DNA from: Notolepis coatsorum | Lineage: Eukaryota; Chordata; Actinopteri; Aulopiformes; Paralepididae | Direction: 5' to 3' | Assembly (NCBI GenBank): GCA_963971535.1 | Contig: OZ020594.1 | Location: 111,336,751-111,400,750 of the forward strand | Length of the DNA stretch: 64,000 bases | In this document: in pieces, positions 32,592 to 44,680 of the stretch | Layout: the number at the start of each line of letters is the position of its first letter | Numbering within the stretch: the stretch's first letter is position 1 | Program-made: the position numbers and the translations under genes | Notes under the pieces: generated by a model | What the model was told of the DNA's origin: nothing | The model's input: only the letters and a program-made list of their open reading frames with translations | Database searches by the model: none

Positions 32592-34544
32592 CTATGTATA
32601 TCGTTTAGGCTTCTTGATGACTCGTTGTGGTCGAGTATCTTGTTCCGGGCTTGTGCTAAGCACTGGTTCCTCTGGCTCTTCTGGTACCTTCTCCATGTCC
32701 ACAGAGGAGAAGTTATTATGTTCCAATTCATAATCCTCTCCTCTGTCTGGTTCCTGTAAAAAACCTTCATCTTCTACTGGTGGCCAATCGTGGCCCCCTC
32801 GGTCTGGCTCGCCATAATCATCCGGGTCTTCCCCATCGTTTGGGGTTAGCGCCGCCTTCACTTCGCCTTCGTGTAACGGTTGCGACGCCCCGGTTTTACC
32901 GTCAAGGTCTTGTGGTTCAGGTTCCCATTCTTGGTCCGTATTGGTTGCTTTTACACAATGAGTAACGTGAAACCACATAGGCGATCCTTCAACTTGTAAA
33001 GCCCTCTCGGTGGCTCGAACGACTTTGTATGGCCCTTCCCGTCTCGCGCCAAACCACTTGCGTCTAAATACTTTGACATAAACGTAGTCGCCTGGTATGA
33101 TTTGAGGTGTAGTCTGCCTATTCACCTCCTCCCCGGTTTCATGCTCCTGTCTACTGGAGACATGAACCAGAATACTTTTGTGTATCTTTGACATGTATTT
33201 TACGTACTCACGCATGTCGTTGTCCAGGATGTCCAAACTCGGACCTTTGCCTGTCGCGCGCAAACCTGGTACTACCATGCAGCGACCTAGCATCATTTCG
33301 TGCGGTGTCAAACGCAGACCGCGAATTTCGCACGAACGACAAGCCATCAAAGCTAAAGGAAGAGCGTTTAGCCAATTCAAGCCTGTGTGTTGACAGATCT
33401 TTACCAATTTGTTTTTTAGTGTCCCGTTCATGCGTTCCACCAACCCCTGGCTCTGCGGATGATAAACGGCCCCCAATCGCTGTTTTATGCCTAAGTGTTG
33501 GAGTATTAAACGTACAGTTTTGTCAACGAACTCTTTTCCATTGTCCGACGAGATTCTGTCTGGTAAACCAAAACAGGGAATTACCTCTTGGCACAGGAAC
33601 TTAGCCACAGATGCTGCATCCTTGTGCCGGGTGGCGCACGCCTCCACCCACCTTGAAAAACGACAGACAACGACAAGAATATATCTCTTCTGATTAATGG
33701 GCTTAATCATGTCAATGTAATCAATTACAAGGTCTCGCATTGGGCCATTGGGCGTGGGGATATGTCCTGGTGACACACTAATCCCCTTACGTATATTGTT
33801 TTTCAAACATATTACACACCTCTGTAATACATGATCAATTTGACTGCCCAAATCTGGCGCCCAAAAGCCATATTCTCTGATTTTTCTCCTTACCTCTCCT
33901 TTATGCGCATGGCAAAAGTCGTGCGCCGTGTGGATCAGCAGTCCGACCAGGCCAGCAGGAGCCACCACAAATCCACCGGCGTCGCGCCACAAACCTGAAT
34001 CATCCTGACTAGCTCCCCTGGTTATCCAGAGGTTCCGTTCCACCTGACTAGCCTCCTCCTGGAAAGTCAAAATCTCTTTGTAGGTTATCTTGTCCTCTAA
34101 CTCAACTCCGTGTGTGATAACCAATACCTTGCCTGTTCTGTCAGCACCTGTCACTTCCTTGGCAGCTTCGTCCGCTCTTCTGTTCCCTCGAGACATCTTG
34201 GACTCGTCTGACTGATGAGCAGCACACTTGATTATCGCAACCTGCTTTGGTTTCATAATTGCTTCTAACAAACGTTTAATCTGACTACAGTGTTTTATGG
34301 CGCTTCCATCGGCTTTCTTGAATCCTCTCCCTTTCCACACTGTGCCAAACAAGAAGGCGGTACCATGTGCATAGGCGGAGTCGGTTACAATATTTACAGT
34401 TCTGCCCTCTGCCATGTTACATGCTTCCGTCAGTGCGACCAATTCTGCTAACTGGGCTGAACAAGGTTGTGATAATGCTTCGGCTTTTTCTACCACAAAT
34501 TTAGATTGTCTCGTTTCCGCCCCATTTTTCTCTTGTCTCTTTTA
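32592..34544 (-). pseudogene. Retroviral pol: RNase H (partial) and integrase
   Basis: An open minus-strand frame of about 650 codons follows a TAA near 34545; no good ATG starts it. RNase H keeps the Glu block (SAQLAELVALTEAC), the TDSAY block and the RADEAAK Asp, but the first catalytic Asp region is missing. Integrase is complete: HHCC finger (HDFCHAHKG ... CVICLKN), DDE core with Asp in VIDYIDM, Asp in SSDNGKEF and Glu in SQGLVERMNG, and a C-terminal domain of MLV type (YVKVFRRKW, GPYKVV). A long acidic tail ends RVIKKPKRYT. In an intact virus it processes the primer and inserts viral DNA into the genome. The RT upstream is gone. Confidence 0.88.
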
Positions 34545-35574
34545 TCTCGTAACAATGGCAACAGGCAGAACAATAGCTTGTGTAATCCCTATCTAAGTGT
34601 AGGTGTCTAGGCTTTTGTGACTATCTCCTACTCGGACAGCCAATAGTGGCACTGTGGGCCCTTCCTATTCTCTCCTGTCCTCCTTGAAATTACTATTCTT
34701 ACCTGATTTGTGGTGTTCCGCGTGTCCAATCGAACTGCTGTAGATCAGAGCACACAATGACAACAGTTCTTGTTAATTTATCAACCGGACTTGTACTTTA
34801 CTCTGTCTTTTTAATCAAATTCCTGAGAGGTTCCTTTCATTCACTGTACGAGTATCTTTTTTACTTTCCTCATACACTCTTAAACATGAGACAATTGTAA
34901 TTGATACATGTGTGTGATACCACCCGTTTCTACTCCCTGTTTTTCTTCTCGTTCGATCTCTGTCAACACACTGGGTTCCTATGTTTCGAATTTCCGCTCT
35001 CCTTTACTTCCGCTTGGTTCTGCTCCAATTCTGATACCCCTCGGAAAACAAAAACATCATGATTAATATAGTTGCATTCATTTTTTCACATTCTTTTTCA
35101 TTATTCAGTACCACACCCCCCAGGGGACACCTGTCACCCAGACACGTGTCCCCCAGAGGTAATCTAAAGAATGCCACAGACGCCGCGCCACGCACGCCGT
35201 GAGGTGTCGACCCTGTTTTACTGAAGAGACCTTGACAGTCCCTCCACAGCGGCCTAAACCCACCTCACCACAGGTACACAGCAGACAGCATCCCGGCAAC
35301 CTCTCCCGTGCTCCAGGCCAGTATCCCCAGAGTCCAGTGCCCTGCCGGACGGCCACACATAGCCGACCAGACCCAACACCGAACCCCGGGCACACCGCCC
35401 CACATCACACAGCCCTCCAAACGTACCTACTATGGGGAAAAAAAAACCACAATTGTACACACAATCCTATCCCGTCAATTGCAACGCACGGTCGTCCAGG
35501 AACGTCCCCCGCCTCACACCCACACGCACGCCCCGGCCCTCCCACTCCCCAACCCTGAATGTCCACCACCCAGA
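34545..35574. other. Non-coding interval between env and RNase H
   Basis: About 1 kb with no credible minus-strand frame; RT should lie here if pol were complete. 35100-35570 is C-rich on the plus strand and opens several spurious frames. The change in character suggests a rearrangement junction somewhere in the interval. Confidence 0.5.
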
Positions 35575-36318
35575 TCAGAGAATAGTCGCCAGCGCGGACG
35601 CCGGGCACCACGGCTTTATCGGAACGCCCACACCTACCCTGCCACCCTCCGCGCCAACCTTCATCACCATCATTGCATACGCAGGCGCAACCGAGCGGTG
35701 TGGGTCCCCAGACGCAGAACCAGCCGCGCCGAGAGTCTTGAACACGTACGTCACACACACCCTGATAACATTCACACAAACTACTATAACCGCAAACATC
35801 ACCACAGCACACAGCAAATACTTAGCAATTGTCCATCCTATGTAACCTAACCAACTTTGGCCCCAGCCCTCCCACGAGTCCTCCTGCGTGGGCTGCATCT
35901 CCCTAGTAATATTCTTCAAATGCTCTATAACTTCCTGTATGCCGCCTATGTCATTTTCGGGGATAAATGTGCAGCATTCCTGACCAATCAATGCACACGT
36001 GCCCCCTGAACTCGCCAACAGGAAGTCCAAACCCGTCCTTGACTGCAGCTCCATCAGTCTTAAGGACCGTAACTCTTGAGCCTCCAGGGCCATACCTCTG
36101 GCGGTCGTAGCCGTCATATCCTCAAACACGCGAGCTAGATGGTCTAGTTCACCCATGTTTGCATACGTCCCCCACCAGGGAAACGCCACCCTGAAAAAGT
36201 GGTCCGCATCTATAAACCTCCTCCTCCTTGACTTGGGAATCGTCGGCAAAACATCTGACACCCTCATAGCTGGCACCAAATACCCCAACGCACACCTACC
36301 CCTCCACTTAATAGGCAA
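35575..36318 (-). pseudogene. Retroviral Env transmembrane subunit
   Basis: A 247-codon minus-strand frame. Near residue 30 there is a basic run (SRRRRF), a plausible furin site. Heptad-like Leu repeats follow, then the immunosuppressive-domain-like LQSRTGLDFLLASSGG and a CX6CC motif (about residues 124-132), which covalently links the two subunits in gammaretrovirus-type Env. A membrane anchor (CAVVMFAVIVVCVNVI) and a cytoplasmic tail complete it. It overlaps the surface-subunit frame by 55 bp in another frame, so Env is split by a frameshift. The role in a virus is membrane fusion; here it is a defective fossil. Confidence 0.82.
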
Positions 36319-37034
36319 CGCTGCGTAAGCATACTCACCACAAATCCAAAACGCCCCCCCCTAGGGGCCGGCGCCTCCGAATTCTTACCCCATATTCCAC
36401 TCTCACCCTTGCAGCCGTCCAAATATCCCACGTCCCTACCACCTGACTTCCCCTCTACGCACATCTCAAACCCAGCCGCCCTAAACGCCACTGGAATGGG
36501 GCTAGTGTCCTTAAGACCCCCATAACCCACTGCCTTATTCGACCCCTGTTCCCGGCCCAAATACCTCAACATCCTATCATGACCCACCCCGTCGCATAGG
36601 CCGAGCAGAGGCTCGTCCCTCAACACATTGGCATGACACTTCGTTAAGGGGTGTGCAATCAAGGGAAGACCTGCGTCGCCTGCTAGCGGGGCTAAGCCAC
36701 ACACATAACAATCCGACCTATTGGCTACCTTAGCCACAGTCCTCGCCATCCCCAAAAACAGATTACCGTGATGGTCTGGCTGCGACCTCCTACCCACTAC
36801 CACCACCTCTGGCTGTTCAGGTCGCAGATATGGATCATACATTATAGTACCGATCAACACACATAACCAAATCATTGCCACGGCACACCCCCGAAGCACC
36901 CGTCTACTACTGTCTCTCAAACCAGGAACCATGTTTGTCTGTTCCGTCCTCCTCTTCCTCCCTCCGTCACCGGCGCGTATCCTAATATGTCCTGCAATCC
37001 CCACAAACAACAACACAACTTTATAACCGAACAT
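36264..37034 (-). pseudogene. Retroviral Env surface subunit
   Basis: A 256-codon frame from an ATG at 37034. A hydrophobic stretch (GCAVAMIWLCVLIGTIM, about residues 49-65) could be a signal peptide after an unusually long N-terminal part. A CXXC motif (CYVC, about residue 110) matches the surface-subunit thiol motif that pairs with CX6CC downstream. The protein continues to about 36360, where an 8-base G run (C run on the plus strand at 36354-36361) is the likely frameshift site. Beyond it this frame is out of register with the transmembrane subunit. Cys are frequent, as expected for Env. Confidence 0.72.
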
Positions 37035-37199
37035 ACCCTCAGTCTACTGACATGAAGACCCCAACCTAAACACAACACCAGGACATGTAGAAAAGGCCGC
37101 AACGTAGTCGCCCACCGGCCAAGAGAGAACCAGGCCAGAGGGAAGACATGTAACTCCATGTCGGTCTACAGACGGAAGAGGGGGGAGGGTGGAGAGAGG

Positions 37200-37490
37200 C
37201 ACAGCAAGTGGGGCACAGGATGGAATGGGGGGGGGGGGGGGGGGGGGGGGGAGAGCAAGAGAAAAGGAGGGGGGGTTTGAAGGATCATCAGGAAAGTGGG
37301 GGGGGGGGGGGGGGGGGGGTGGTTCAAAGGAACAGCAGGGAAGTGGGGGGGGGGGGGGTGGTTCAAAGGAACAGCAGGGAAGGGGGGGGGGGGGGGGGTT
37401 TCAAAGGAAAATCAAGAGAAGGGGGGGGGGTTCAAAGGAACAGCAGGGAAGTGGGGGAGGGGGGGGGGGGGGGGGGGGGTTTGGGTTTCG
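37200..37490 (+). repeat. Poly-G minisatellite in the provirus leader
   Basis: Five or more units of a 10-35 base G run joined to GTTCAAAGGAACAGCAGGGA or similar spacers. The G-rich strand is antisense to the provirus, and the runs could form quadruplexes. Translated frames here are artefacts. Confidence 0.93.
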
Positions 37491-37574
37491 CAGGCGTTTC
37501 GCAGTCCCGAACAGACCTGTTCCAAACCATAAAACACATTTATCATACTCTGTACTGCCCCCACGTCTCCTATG

Positions 37575-38076
37575 GAGAAGGAGGGAGAGAGAGAGAACAG
37601 CAAGATAGTTAGAAAAAGAGAAAAGAGGGAGAGAGAGAGAACAGCAAGATAGTTAGAAAAAGAGAAAAGAGGGAGAGAGAGAGGAAGACGAAAGGAAGAG
37701 GAGGGGCAAAGGAAGAGGAGGGGCAAGAGGAAGAGGAGGGGCAAAGGAAGAGGAGGGGCAAGAGGAAGAGGAGGGGCAAAGGAAGAGGAGGGGCAAGAGG
37801 AAGAGGAGGGGCAAAGGAAGAAGAGGAGGGGCAAAGGAAGAGGAGGGGCAAGAGGAAGAGGAGGGGCAAAGGAAGAGGAGGGGCAAGAGGAAGAGGAGGG
37901 GCAAGAGGAAGAGGAGGGGCAAGAGGAAGAGGAGGGGCAAAAGAGAGGAGGGGCTAGAAAAAAGAGGGAGGAAGAGGAAGAGGAGGGGGAAAGGGAGGGG
38001 GGGGGGGAAGAAAGAAAATGGCACGTGTGGGAGAAAGAGAGAGAGAGATAGAAAGAGAGAGAGAGAGAAAAAGAGA

Positions 38077-38126
<50 letters not shown>

Positions 38127-38175
38127 AAGAAAGAAAAAGAGAAAGAGAGAGAGCGAGAGAGAGAGAGAGAGACAC
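37575..38175 (+). repeat. 600-bp purine tract (GA-rich) in the provirus leader
   Basis: Almost purely A/G on the plus strand. First come GAGAGAGAACAGCAAGATAG repeats, then about 14 units of GGAAGAGGAGGGGCAA (16-18 bp), then (GA)n to 38170. On the proviral sense strand it is pyrimidine. The long 266-codon minus frame is a repeat by-product. Confidence 0.93.
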
Positions 38176-39583
38176 TACACACATCTGATCGCTTTATAGC
38201 CACACATGACACGCTGGTTAGGACGGGAGTTCCAATGCCTCTACCGCCCCCCAGTGCACAAGGTTGACTCTGACGCCATCTAGTGGTCTCTTACCCACAT
38301 CATAATTAATTTCAGTCTCACCCGCCTCACACACACAATGTCCCTTCTCACAAGCGCGCATGCGCGCACTCTGAAGCGGCCCACTCATTCACCATGCATC
38401 CTGCATACGTTCAAACTTTCAGCCAATACTCTGCAAACAGTAGCCCACACTGCAACTCACCCAGCTCATTCATCACAAACGACCATTCAGTTACACTGCA
38501 ATATCGCCTCAATCACAACATACAGTATTAAACCCCTATCGCCCCATTCACAACATACAGTATTAAACCGTCCCAGGCGAGCCACAACGAGCTATCGTCT
38601 GTAGCATGTTGCGCGCTACGACACGCACGAGTTCCAACGAGAACGCGCTCTGTCCAGCACAAGCATGCACGCGCCCCCCTCCACGAATAGTTGGGTGGCG
38701 CATTTGCCGTTGCGTGTGTGCGCTTTGGACGTCGCGTGTGTACCCGATTCAATATTAAAAACCGTTCTCGGTCATATTGTAAGTGCCAATTTACAGATTT
38801 AATCCGTATACATCACACATGTTACAGGCCTAACCATAAGTCCTTTCACTCATACACAAACATCATACACTAACAATTGTTTAACCATAGCTTGCAACAT
38901 ACGAGTCTACTTTAAGTACTATTCTAATGTTACAGCCTATCGTTGCAACATACGAGTCCTATGTTACAGCCTATCGCCGTTTAAATTTAACACGTCCGGC
39001 GGTGCCCAAGGTTAAACTAGACTCTATTTATGCTCCATCTCTACTGTAGAAAATACAACGCAAATGTGCTAAAGCCAATACTGTAAGGCGTACAACGCAC
39101 ATGTTCCCCTTGCTTAACCCTGAGCACAAACCTAGACATTGTCTCTAAATACTTCCATACCTTTTTTTAATGTTCCGACCTCGGGCGGCGTCCCGTTTAT
39201 TGTGCTAAAATTCTACTATAGAACGTACAACGCAAGTTTGTGCTTAACACCATTACTGTAAGGTATACGACAGCACAGTGTGGTTAAAAATTCTGCTTAC
39301 AGGACCTATAACTCACACACAGCCTCGAGTCGCCACCCTTTGGTCAGAACATTCCATTTAATATCTAATTACAGTCATACTTTTAGCAACCCCCCGTTGG
39401 TTCGAATAGAGCCCCCATTTTCATCATCACACTCACCTCTTAGCGACTCCAGTCACTTGAAGACGGATCGATTGATCAGTTGATTTCCCGTTTGACCGTT
39501 CGTGAAGAAAGCGAAGAGAGGAGAAAAAAAAAAAAAAAAAAATAACTTTTCTTTGTTGTGATGAAAAAAAAACGAGCGCGTCG
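38176..39583. other. Provirus leader, non-coding
   Basis: No gag-like frame on the minus strand. Short direct repeats occur (CACAACATACAGTATTAAAC at 38515 and 38552; GCAACATACGAGTC at 38895 and 38944). An A run lies at 39523-39540. Confidence 0.6.
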
Positions 39584-39601
39584 ATTCTTGTCACGGCACC
39601 A
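39584..39601 (-). promoter_or_regulatory. Primer binding site, tRNA-His type
   Basis: On the minus strand TGGTGCCGTGAC (complement of 39590-39601) lies 4 nt after the 5' LTR. It matches the complement of the 3' end of tRNA-His. Primer tRNA annealing starts minus-strand synthesis. Confidence 0.75.
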
Positions 39602-39605
39602 CAAA

Positions 39606-40623
39606 TGAAGTGGATTCCCAGCTTAAATTCCCTATTTACTACTTCTTTCTGCGTTGTGATTTAAACCTTTTTACAAGCTCTTGGGATCCACTCTGTGCTA
39701 AATGCAGATAACCAGTGTTTTAACTGTTACTGCTTACCCAGAGAGAAAATACGGCGCGGCCGTTGAAATGAAGCGAGATCTGAGCAGTTTGAAAAAGAAC
39801 CCGTTTTTAATGAAAAAAGGATTTCAATTAGATGTTACAAAAGAAATATTTGAAAGAATGGTGCAATGAATTCTACCGGAAGCATTCGCTATGCCGAAGG
39901 TCAGTAGAATTCAGTCTAAATTCTCAATAACAAGCTCTGTCTAAAAACACGTCTCGTCTCGTCTTCGATTCTGCTGCGTCGATTTCTCCTCCTTGCTGGG
40001 TCTGTTGTGGAGAAAAAGGGTGTGTGTTTCTTGTTCCTTCCTGGTTCTGTTCGGGTGTGTTCTGACTCTCCTGGCACGGAGTCTTTGCTAATATCCAATT
40101 TAGGCTCCGCCTCTAGTTTTACGGCAAGCGGGCGTTTTCCAAACTCTCCTCGAGTGTTCCTATTGGAGGACACTTACTCTCAGCTCTCATTGGCTAACTC
40201 CTTATCGTGACGTTTTACACCGAATTACGTCACGATGTGGATTCTAAGTCCAAATCCTTTGATCAACTGCTCCTTTGTAAAGAAAAGACTGTCTGGCGTC
40301 TCTCAAGGCAGTTCCTTTGTATTGGACCATTTGCCTAGAACACTTAGGGTGTAAAATCACCCAGTTTATTACTCCCAGGAAGTCCAAACGAGACTATCTC
40401 TTCATTTGATCAACAGCTGCCTGTCTCAATCACTCTGGTTAAGAGCCTTGGGTCCACGCAGCTGTTTCAAACCACAGATACGTCTCGTTTGTTTTGTTGA
40501 ATGAAAATGGATAGCGGCAGAGAAGCCAGGAGAATTTGTGAATGCATTTTACCTGTCGGTGTTGTGCCATTCTGAGACCCCAGGTGTACAGTACAATAGT
40601 TGGTTTGACTGAAATCTACTACA
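39606..40623 (-). repeat. Provirus 5' LTR
   Basis: 1018 bp, nearly identical to 31017-32036. Promoter and R/U5 functions are expected, but I could not place a TATA box with confidence. Confidence 0.92.
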
Positions 40624-40995
40624 TTACAAAGGGTCAGATTAAACCGAATATATATATTTATTACTTGAGATACCTTGTATAATATTTGTATATCGTCTGA
40701 TATCCCTTGTATATTCTTTGTATATATACACGGAATGTCCCTTTACCTAGGTACAAGCCAGACCATAATATTCGTTCTCCTATTGGACAGCGACCCCTAG
40801 GCGCCAACGGCCATACCCCCAATGGCAAGTTCAAAGCCACCGCCAAGGCATGTCTCAACATGTCCAGGTTTGCGCAGTAATACGAGACAGAACTGAGGTT
40901 GGCACTAGATTATTCACCTTACGTATAAATACGTCGCAGGTGGATACAGCAGTAGTCTTATCCTAAAAGTTGAAGCATTCACCACGATACAAGCT
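40624..40995 (+). repeat. Tandem unit, copy B, right part
   Basis: Starts with the TTAC duplication (40624-40627) and continues the Bel/Pao LTR segment AAAGGGTCAGATTAAACCG to ACGATACAAGCT, as in copy A. Confidence 0.93.
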
Positions 40996-43724
40996 CAGAT
41001 TGATTAATGATTCAGGCGAGAAATGGCATGATTTATAATTAAATGCAGTAAAGCACTGTTTGGTGGCGTTTCCTGGGATTACACAGAATCACTCTAAAAC
41101 TATCCTCATATATTCACCACGGTATAAAACGTAAATGTATGAATGAAAAAATTATCAGTTTTTTGCATGTTGACCGGAAGAAACTCACTGACAATCGACG
41201 TTGTTATTAGATCCATAGCTATAATATTTAATATAGTTTTAGCACTACAAACACCGGCATCTACCCCCATTTCATTACAGCGCTGGCACAAACGGCCATA
41301 CGCCCACAGCGACCTCTGGCGTCCAATGTGTTAAGGGGTTAAGTGTTATTAGCGAAATATGTGTTTATTGAAATCATTGGATTGGAAATCGGATGAATTA
41401 GACGTGAGGAAATGAGGCCGTCATGAACCCGTTGTAGTCCTAAGATAGAGGAGTCCCAGGGCTTTCGATGGACGTCGAAATTTCATAAAACTACACTACC
41501 CAGCTCACACCAGCCCCTGTTTAAGCTGGGTTTTTTAAAATCATTTTTTAAAGTTTTTTTCATGATTGTATCTCATGGGTCGAACAAACCTGAACGTTAT
41601 TGCCATTACATACAACATACATTATTTCTTTACCTTTCTGTGAACGTCTACAAAAAAACGCGTCGCAATCTGGTGAAAAATGGAGGAGCTATGGACATAT
41701 GTGACCGAGTCCAGGGTTTGTGCCTACATGTCTCCATTTTCATTTTCCAGATTTTTCCAGATTGTGAAAGTACAGAATGTAAGCTTTCAAATGATGTGTC
41801 ATACTTTGAAATATGAGAATGTTTTGAATATCATATATTCATTTAAATCTTGTAACTCAGTCTGTTGTCTAAGGGTGCGGTTACACCTTTCGTTTCATTT
41901 TCGTATCATTGTCATATGCGTTTCGCCGCGACGTCGTGCGCCTCGAGTCACACTTTCGTTTTTTTTCCGTTTTTGTCACCCGAGCACACTGATGTAGTAC
42001 ACTGCCAAAGCAGTAGGTGGCAGTAGGTGGCAAACATGAAGGCAATTTCAACCAATCAGAACTTGAATGTGCCTGCAAAGCAAATGTCAACAAGGCGGCC
42101 ACCATCTTTTGCCTAGTTACCCAATGCAGCAATTCTTTTTCAGCAAAGCCTAATAAAAGTGCAATAAACAAAACGGATACATTCACTGTGTGTTCTGCCT
42201 GTCATTTGTTGATGAAACAAAACTAACATCAACACAAGTGACCACCAAGAGCGGATAGTTTAGTCTAAAAAAAGATCGGTAGCATTGTTAGCTGCATGCT
42301 AACGTCAATGGAGTATGCCATTATAACAATATAGCATTGTGGCTAGAAGCTAACGTTAGCTCACGCTACTTAGCCAGCACCAAACTGATGATATCGCGAG
42401 CTATCAGTAGTTAGATAACATTAGAGACAACGCTGTGTGTATTAAACAAAGGTGAATAGATGACTGGGCCATTTTGTTTAATGCTTGTTAAGTTGAAAGA
42501 GGAGCTCTGAGCTAACAGGGTCTGAATCCTGATAGCTCACGTTAGCCAGCTGCTCATGCAATCGGTAATGCTAGCAGAATGAATGGATGTAAACTTTATT
42601 TAACATATTGCATATGGGTACAATACAATACGGCTCAATACGGCTCAATTGTTAAGGGAATGCAGACTGTTGTAGCTTGGACTGGGGTCCTTATAACAAT
42701 AACTTGACAACACATGGTAGCTGAAGCTATTTGGGACACGGAGCTATGTCCCAAACACACACACTGTTGTCACCGGAAGGGCACGCAGATGGTATCTACT
42801 GCGCATGGGCGTTTTCGCAACAACGGCTCCGTGCAGACTACACGCTGTTGACGGCGCGTATTTTAGGGTTTCTCCAAAACGCAAACACAATTTAGCGTTT
42901 CAGCCGTATCCACAAAAAAACGCCAAAAAACGCATTTCTGTGTAATAGGGACATGAAACGTATTCAAAAACGTATAAAAAAACGCCACAAATACACTAGT
43001 CTAACCATGGCCTAAAACACTCAAGGGGAGAAAACGCCTCTCAAAGATGTTCACGCTTCAGCTAGTTTGGGGGGGGGGGGGGGGGGCGTGGACAACTACC
43101 CTCACCTGAATGCGTCCATCGTTAACGTTAATGACTCTCTCTGTGTGAATGCCTTTACCTGGCTCAGTGAATCTGAATCCCAACACGCAGCTCTATTCAG
43201 ATGCAAAAATAAACCCAGCCCCCACCTCTCCTCTGTGGAGAGCACAAACTGTGTTTCAAAATGGCCTTTTTTAAACACAGAATTCTTACAATTAGAGTTA
43301 TTATATCTGTTCGCTGTTGTACTAAATATGTTCTTCAACTCTCGAACTGTAGTTGTTACAAAGGGTCAGATTAAACCGAATATATATATTTATTACTTGA
43401 GATACCTTGTATAATATTTGTATATCGTCTGATATCCCTTGTATATTCTTTGTATATATACACGGAATGTCCCTTTACCTAGGTACAAGCCAGACCATAA
43501 TATTCGTTCTCCTATTGGACAGCGACCCCTAGGCGCCAACGGCCATACCCCCAATGGCAAGTTCAAAGCCACCGCCAAGGCATGTCTCAACATGTCCAGG
43601 TTTGCGCAGTAATACGAGACAGAACTGAGGTTGGCACTAGATTATTCACCTTACGTATAAATACGTCGCAGGTGGATACAGCAGTAGTCTTATCCTAAAA
43701 GTTGAAGCATTCACCACGATACAA
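40996..43724 (+). repeat. Tandem unit, copy C
   Basis: Third unit, nearly identical to A and B. Unlike them, after ACGATACAA (43724) it continues into the rest of the Bel/Pao LTR, so the duplicated segment ended at this point. It includes a G homopolymer near 43070 and the minus-strand LINE tail near 42590. Confidence 0.93.
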
Positions 43725-44678
43725 CGTGCCGTGAAGTGGGCCTCTTTGCCCCTGAATAGAGCCTTGAGAACCGCGTGCGAATAGATAGCTAAAGTGTCAG
43801 AGTTTAACGCTGTATCGTCGAGTTCGACTTATTCTATTGTGAAGTAATAGTCTATTATTTATAGTGTATCGTGCGGCTACCATTCTCCGTGACCATCATT
43901 ACCACCGGTTCGTCGTACTTCTAGCTAGTGCACTTATCCAGGCTGGGCGGCCTAAACTCGCGCCACCACCCGAGGAGTCCTAGACGAGAACCGTTGGATA
44001 TGTACACCGGAGAACCTACACTGGCGAATGCAGAGCCTTTTCCGGCTGGATTATATTGCTTTGGTACTGTGGCTGCTGGAGCAGAGAACCGTCTACCCCA
44101 CTGCTGTGTGGGATCTACCCTGTGAGGAGCACCATCGAGCCCGCCTCTAGGACCACAGAGACTGGCTAGCTTTCATCCATGCTGTCGTGCATACTGGAGT
44201 ATAGCTGTTGCTTTGTCTACGGACCAAGGGAGTATTGCACTGGCTCCTGTATCTGGAGCCTCGTTATTCCGCGTTGATCCAGACTTTGCTCCCGAACATT
44301 CCTCTACCCTGCTGGCTTACAACCGGAGGGAACCCCCTAGTGTCTCCAGCTGACTACGAGTGTGCCTTATGTAATTCTTATGCTACAGGTGGCGTCAGTT
44401 ATACCCATCTTACTATTCTCATGGACTTACGCTCTTGACCTACTTAAGTGTTCTTCGCCTTACAAGCGCAATCATAATTCTCAATCTGTAACCTACCGTT
44501 GCTGCTCTAATAATAAATACCTCTAACTAGAACTTTCTTTGTCATTGCCGTATTATTGTGTGGGTGTTCACCAGATATACCATGTACTGTATGGCCAGTA
44601 ATTAAAGTACATAACTAAGTAGTGGTTTAATGATACCATACTCTCAATACAGTCAGTGAATTGTACCCCTCAGTTACA
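43354..44678 (+). repeat. Bel/Pao element 1, 5' LTR
   Basis: Begins TGTTACAAAGGG and ends CAGTTACA, 1325 bp. It is clearly related along its length to the LTRs at 48481 and 55071 (for example TATCGTCGAGTT, CTTATCCAGG, GTACCCCTCAGTTACA). The first 371 bp also occur at the end of units A and B. No matching 3' LTR is present. Confidence 0.85.
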
Positions 44679-44680
44679 AT

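Larger units (their letters stand above)
31017..40623 (-). mobile_element. Endogenous retrovirus (gamma/epsilon-like), rearranged provirus
   Basis: A 9.6-kb insertion, minus strand, with LTRs at 40623-39606 (5') and 32036-31017 (3'), a 4-bp duplication TTAC, a tRNA-His primer site, and a polypurine run before the 3' LTR. Sense order is LTR, primer site, about 2.5-kb non-coding pyrimidine-rich leader, env (surface then transmembrane parts), about 1 kb non-coding, RNase H-integrase, LTR. Gag, protease and the RT core are absent, and env lies 5' of pol, the reverse of the normal retroviral order. The LTRs are almost identical, so insertion was recent. It cannot move on its own. Confidence 0.9.

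Noticed and set aside
35199-35850. Plus-strand Pro/His/Arg-rich frames opposite env
   Set aside because: They lie opposite the Env frame or in C-rich leader sequence; the minus-strand frame has clear Env motifs.
36264-37034. Domesticated env (syncytin-like) gene
   Set aside because: The surface and transmembrane frames are out of register, so no full Env is encoded in this assembly.
37166-38212. Gly-rich, Pro-rich and Ser-Leu-rich frames
   Set aside because: They derive from the G-run cassette and GA tract; no domain.
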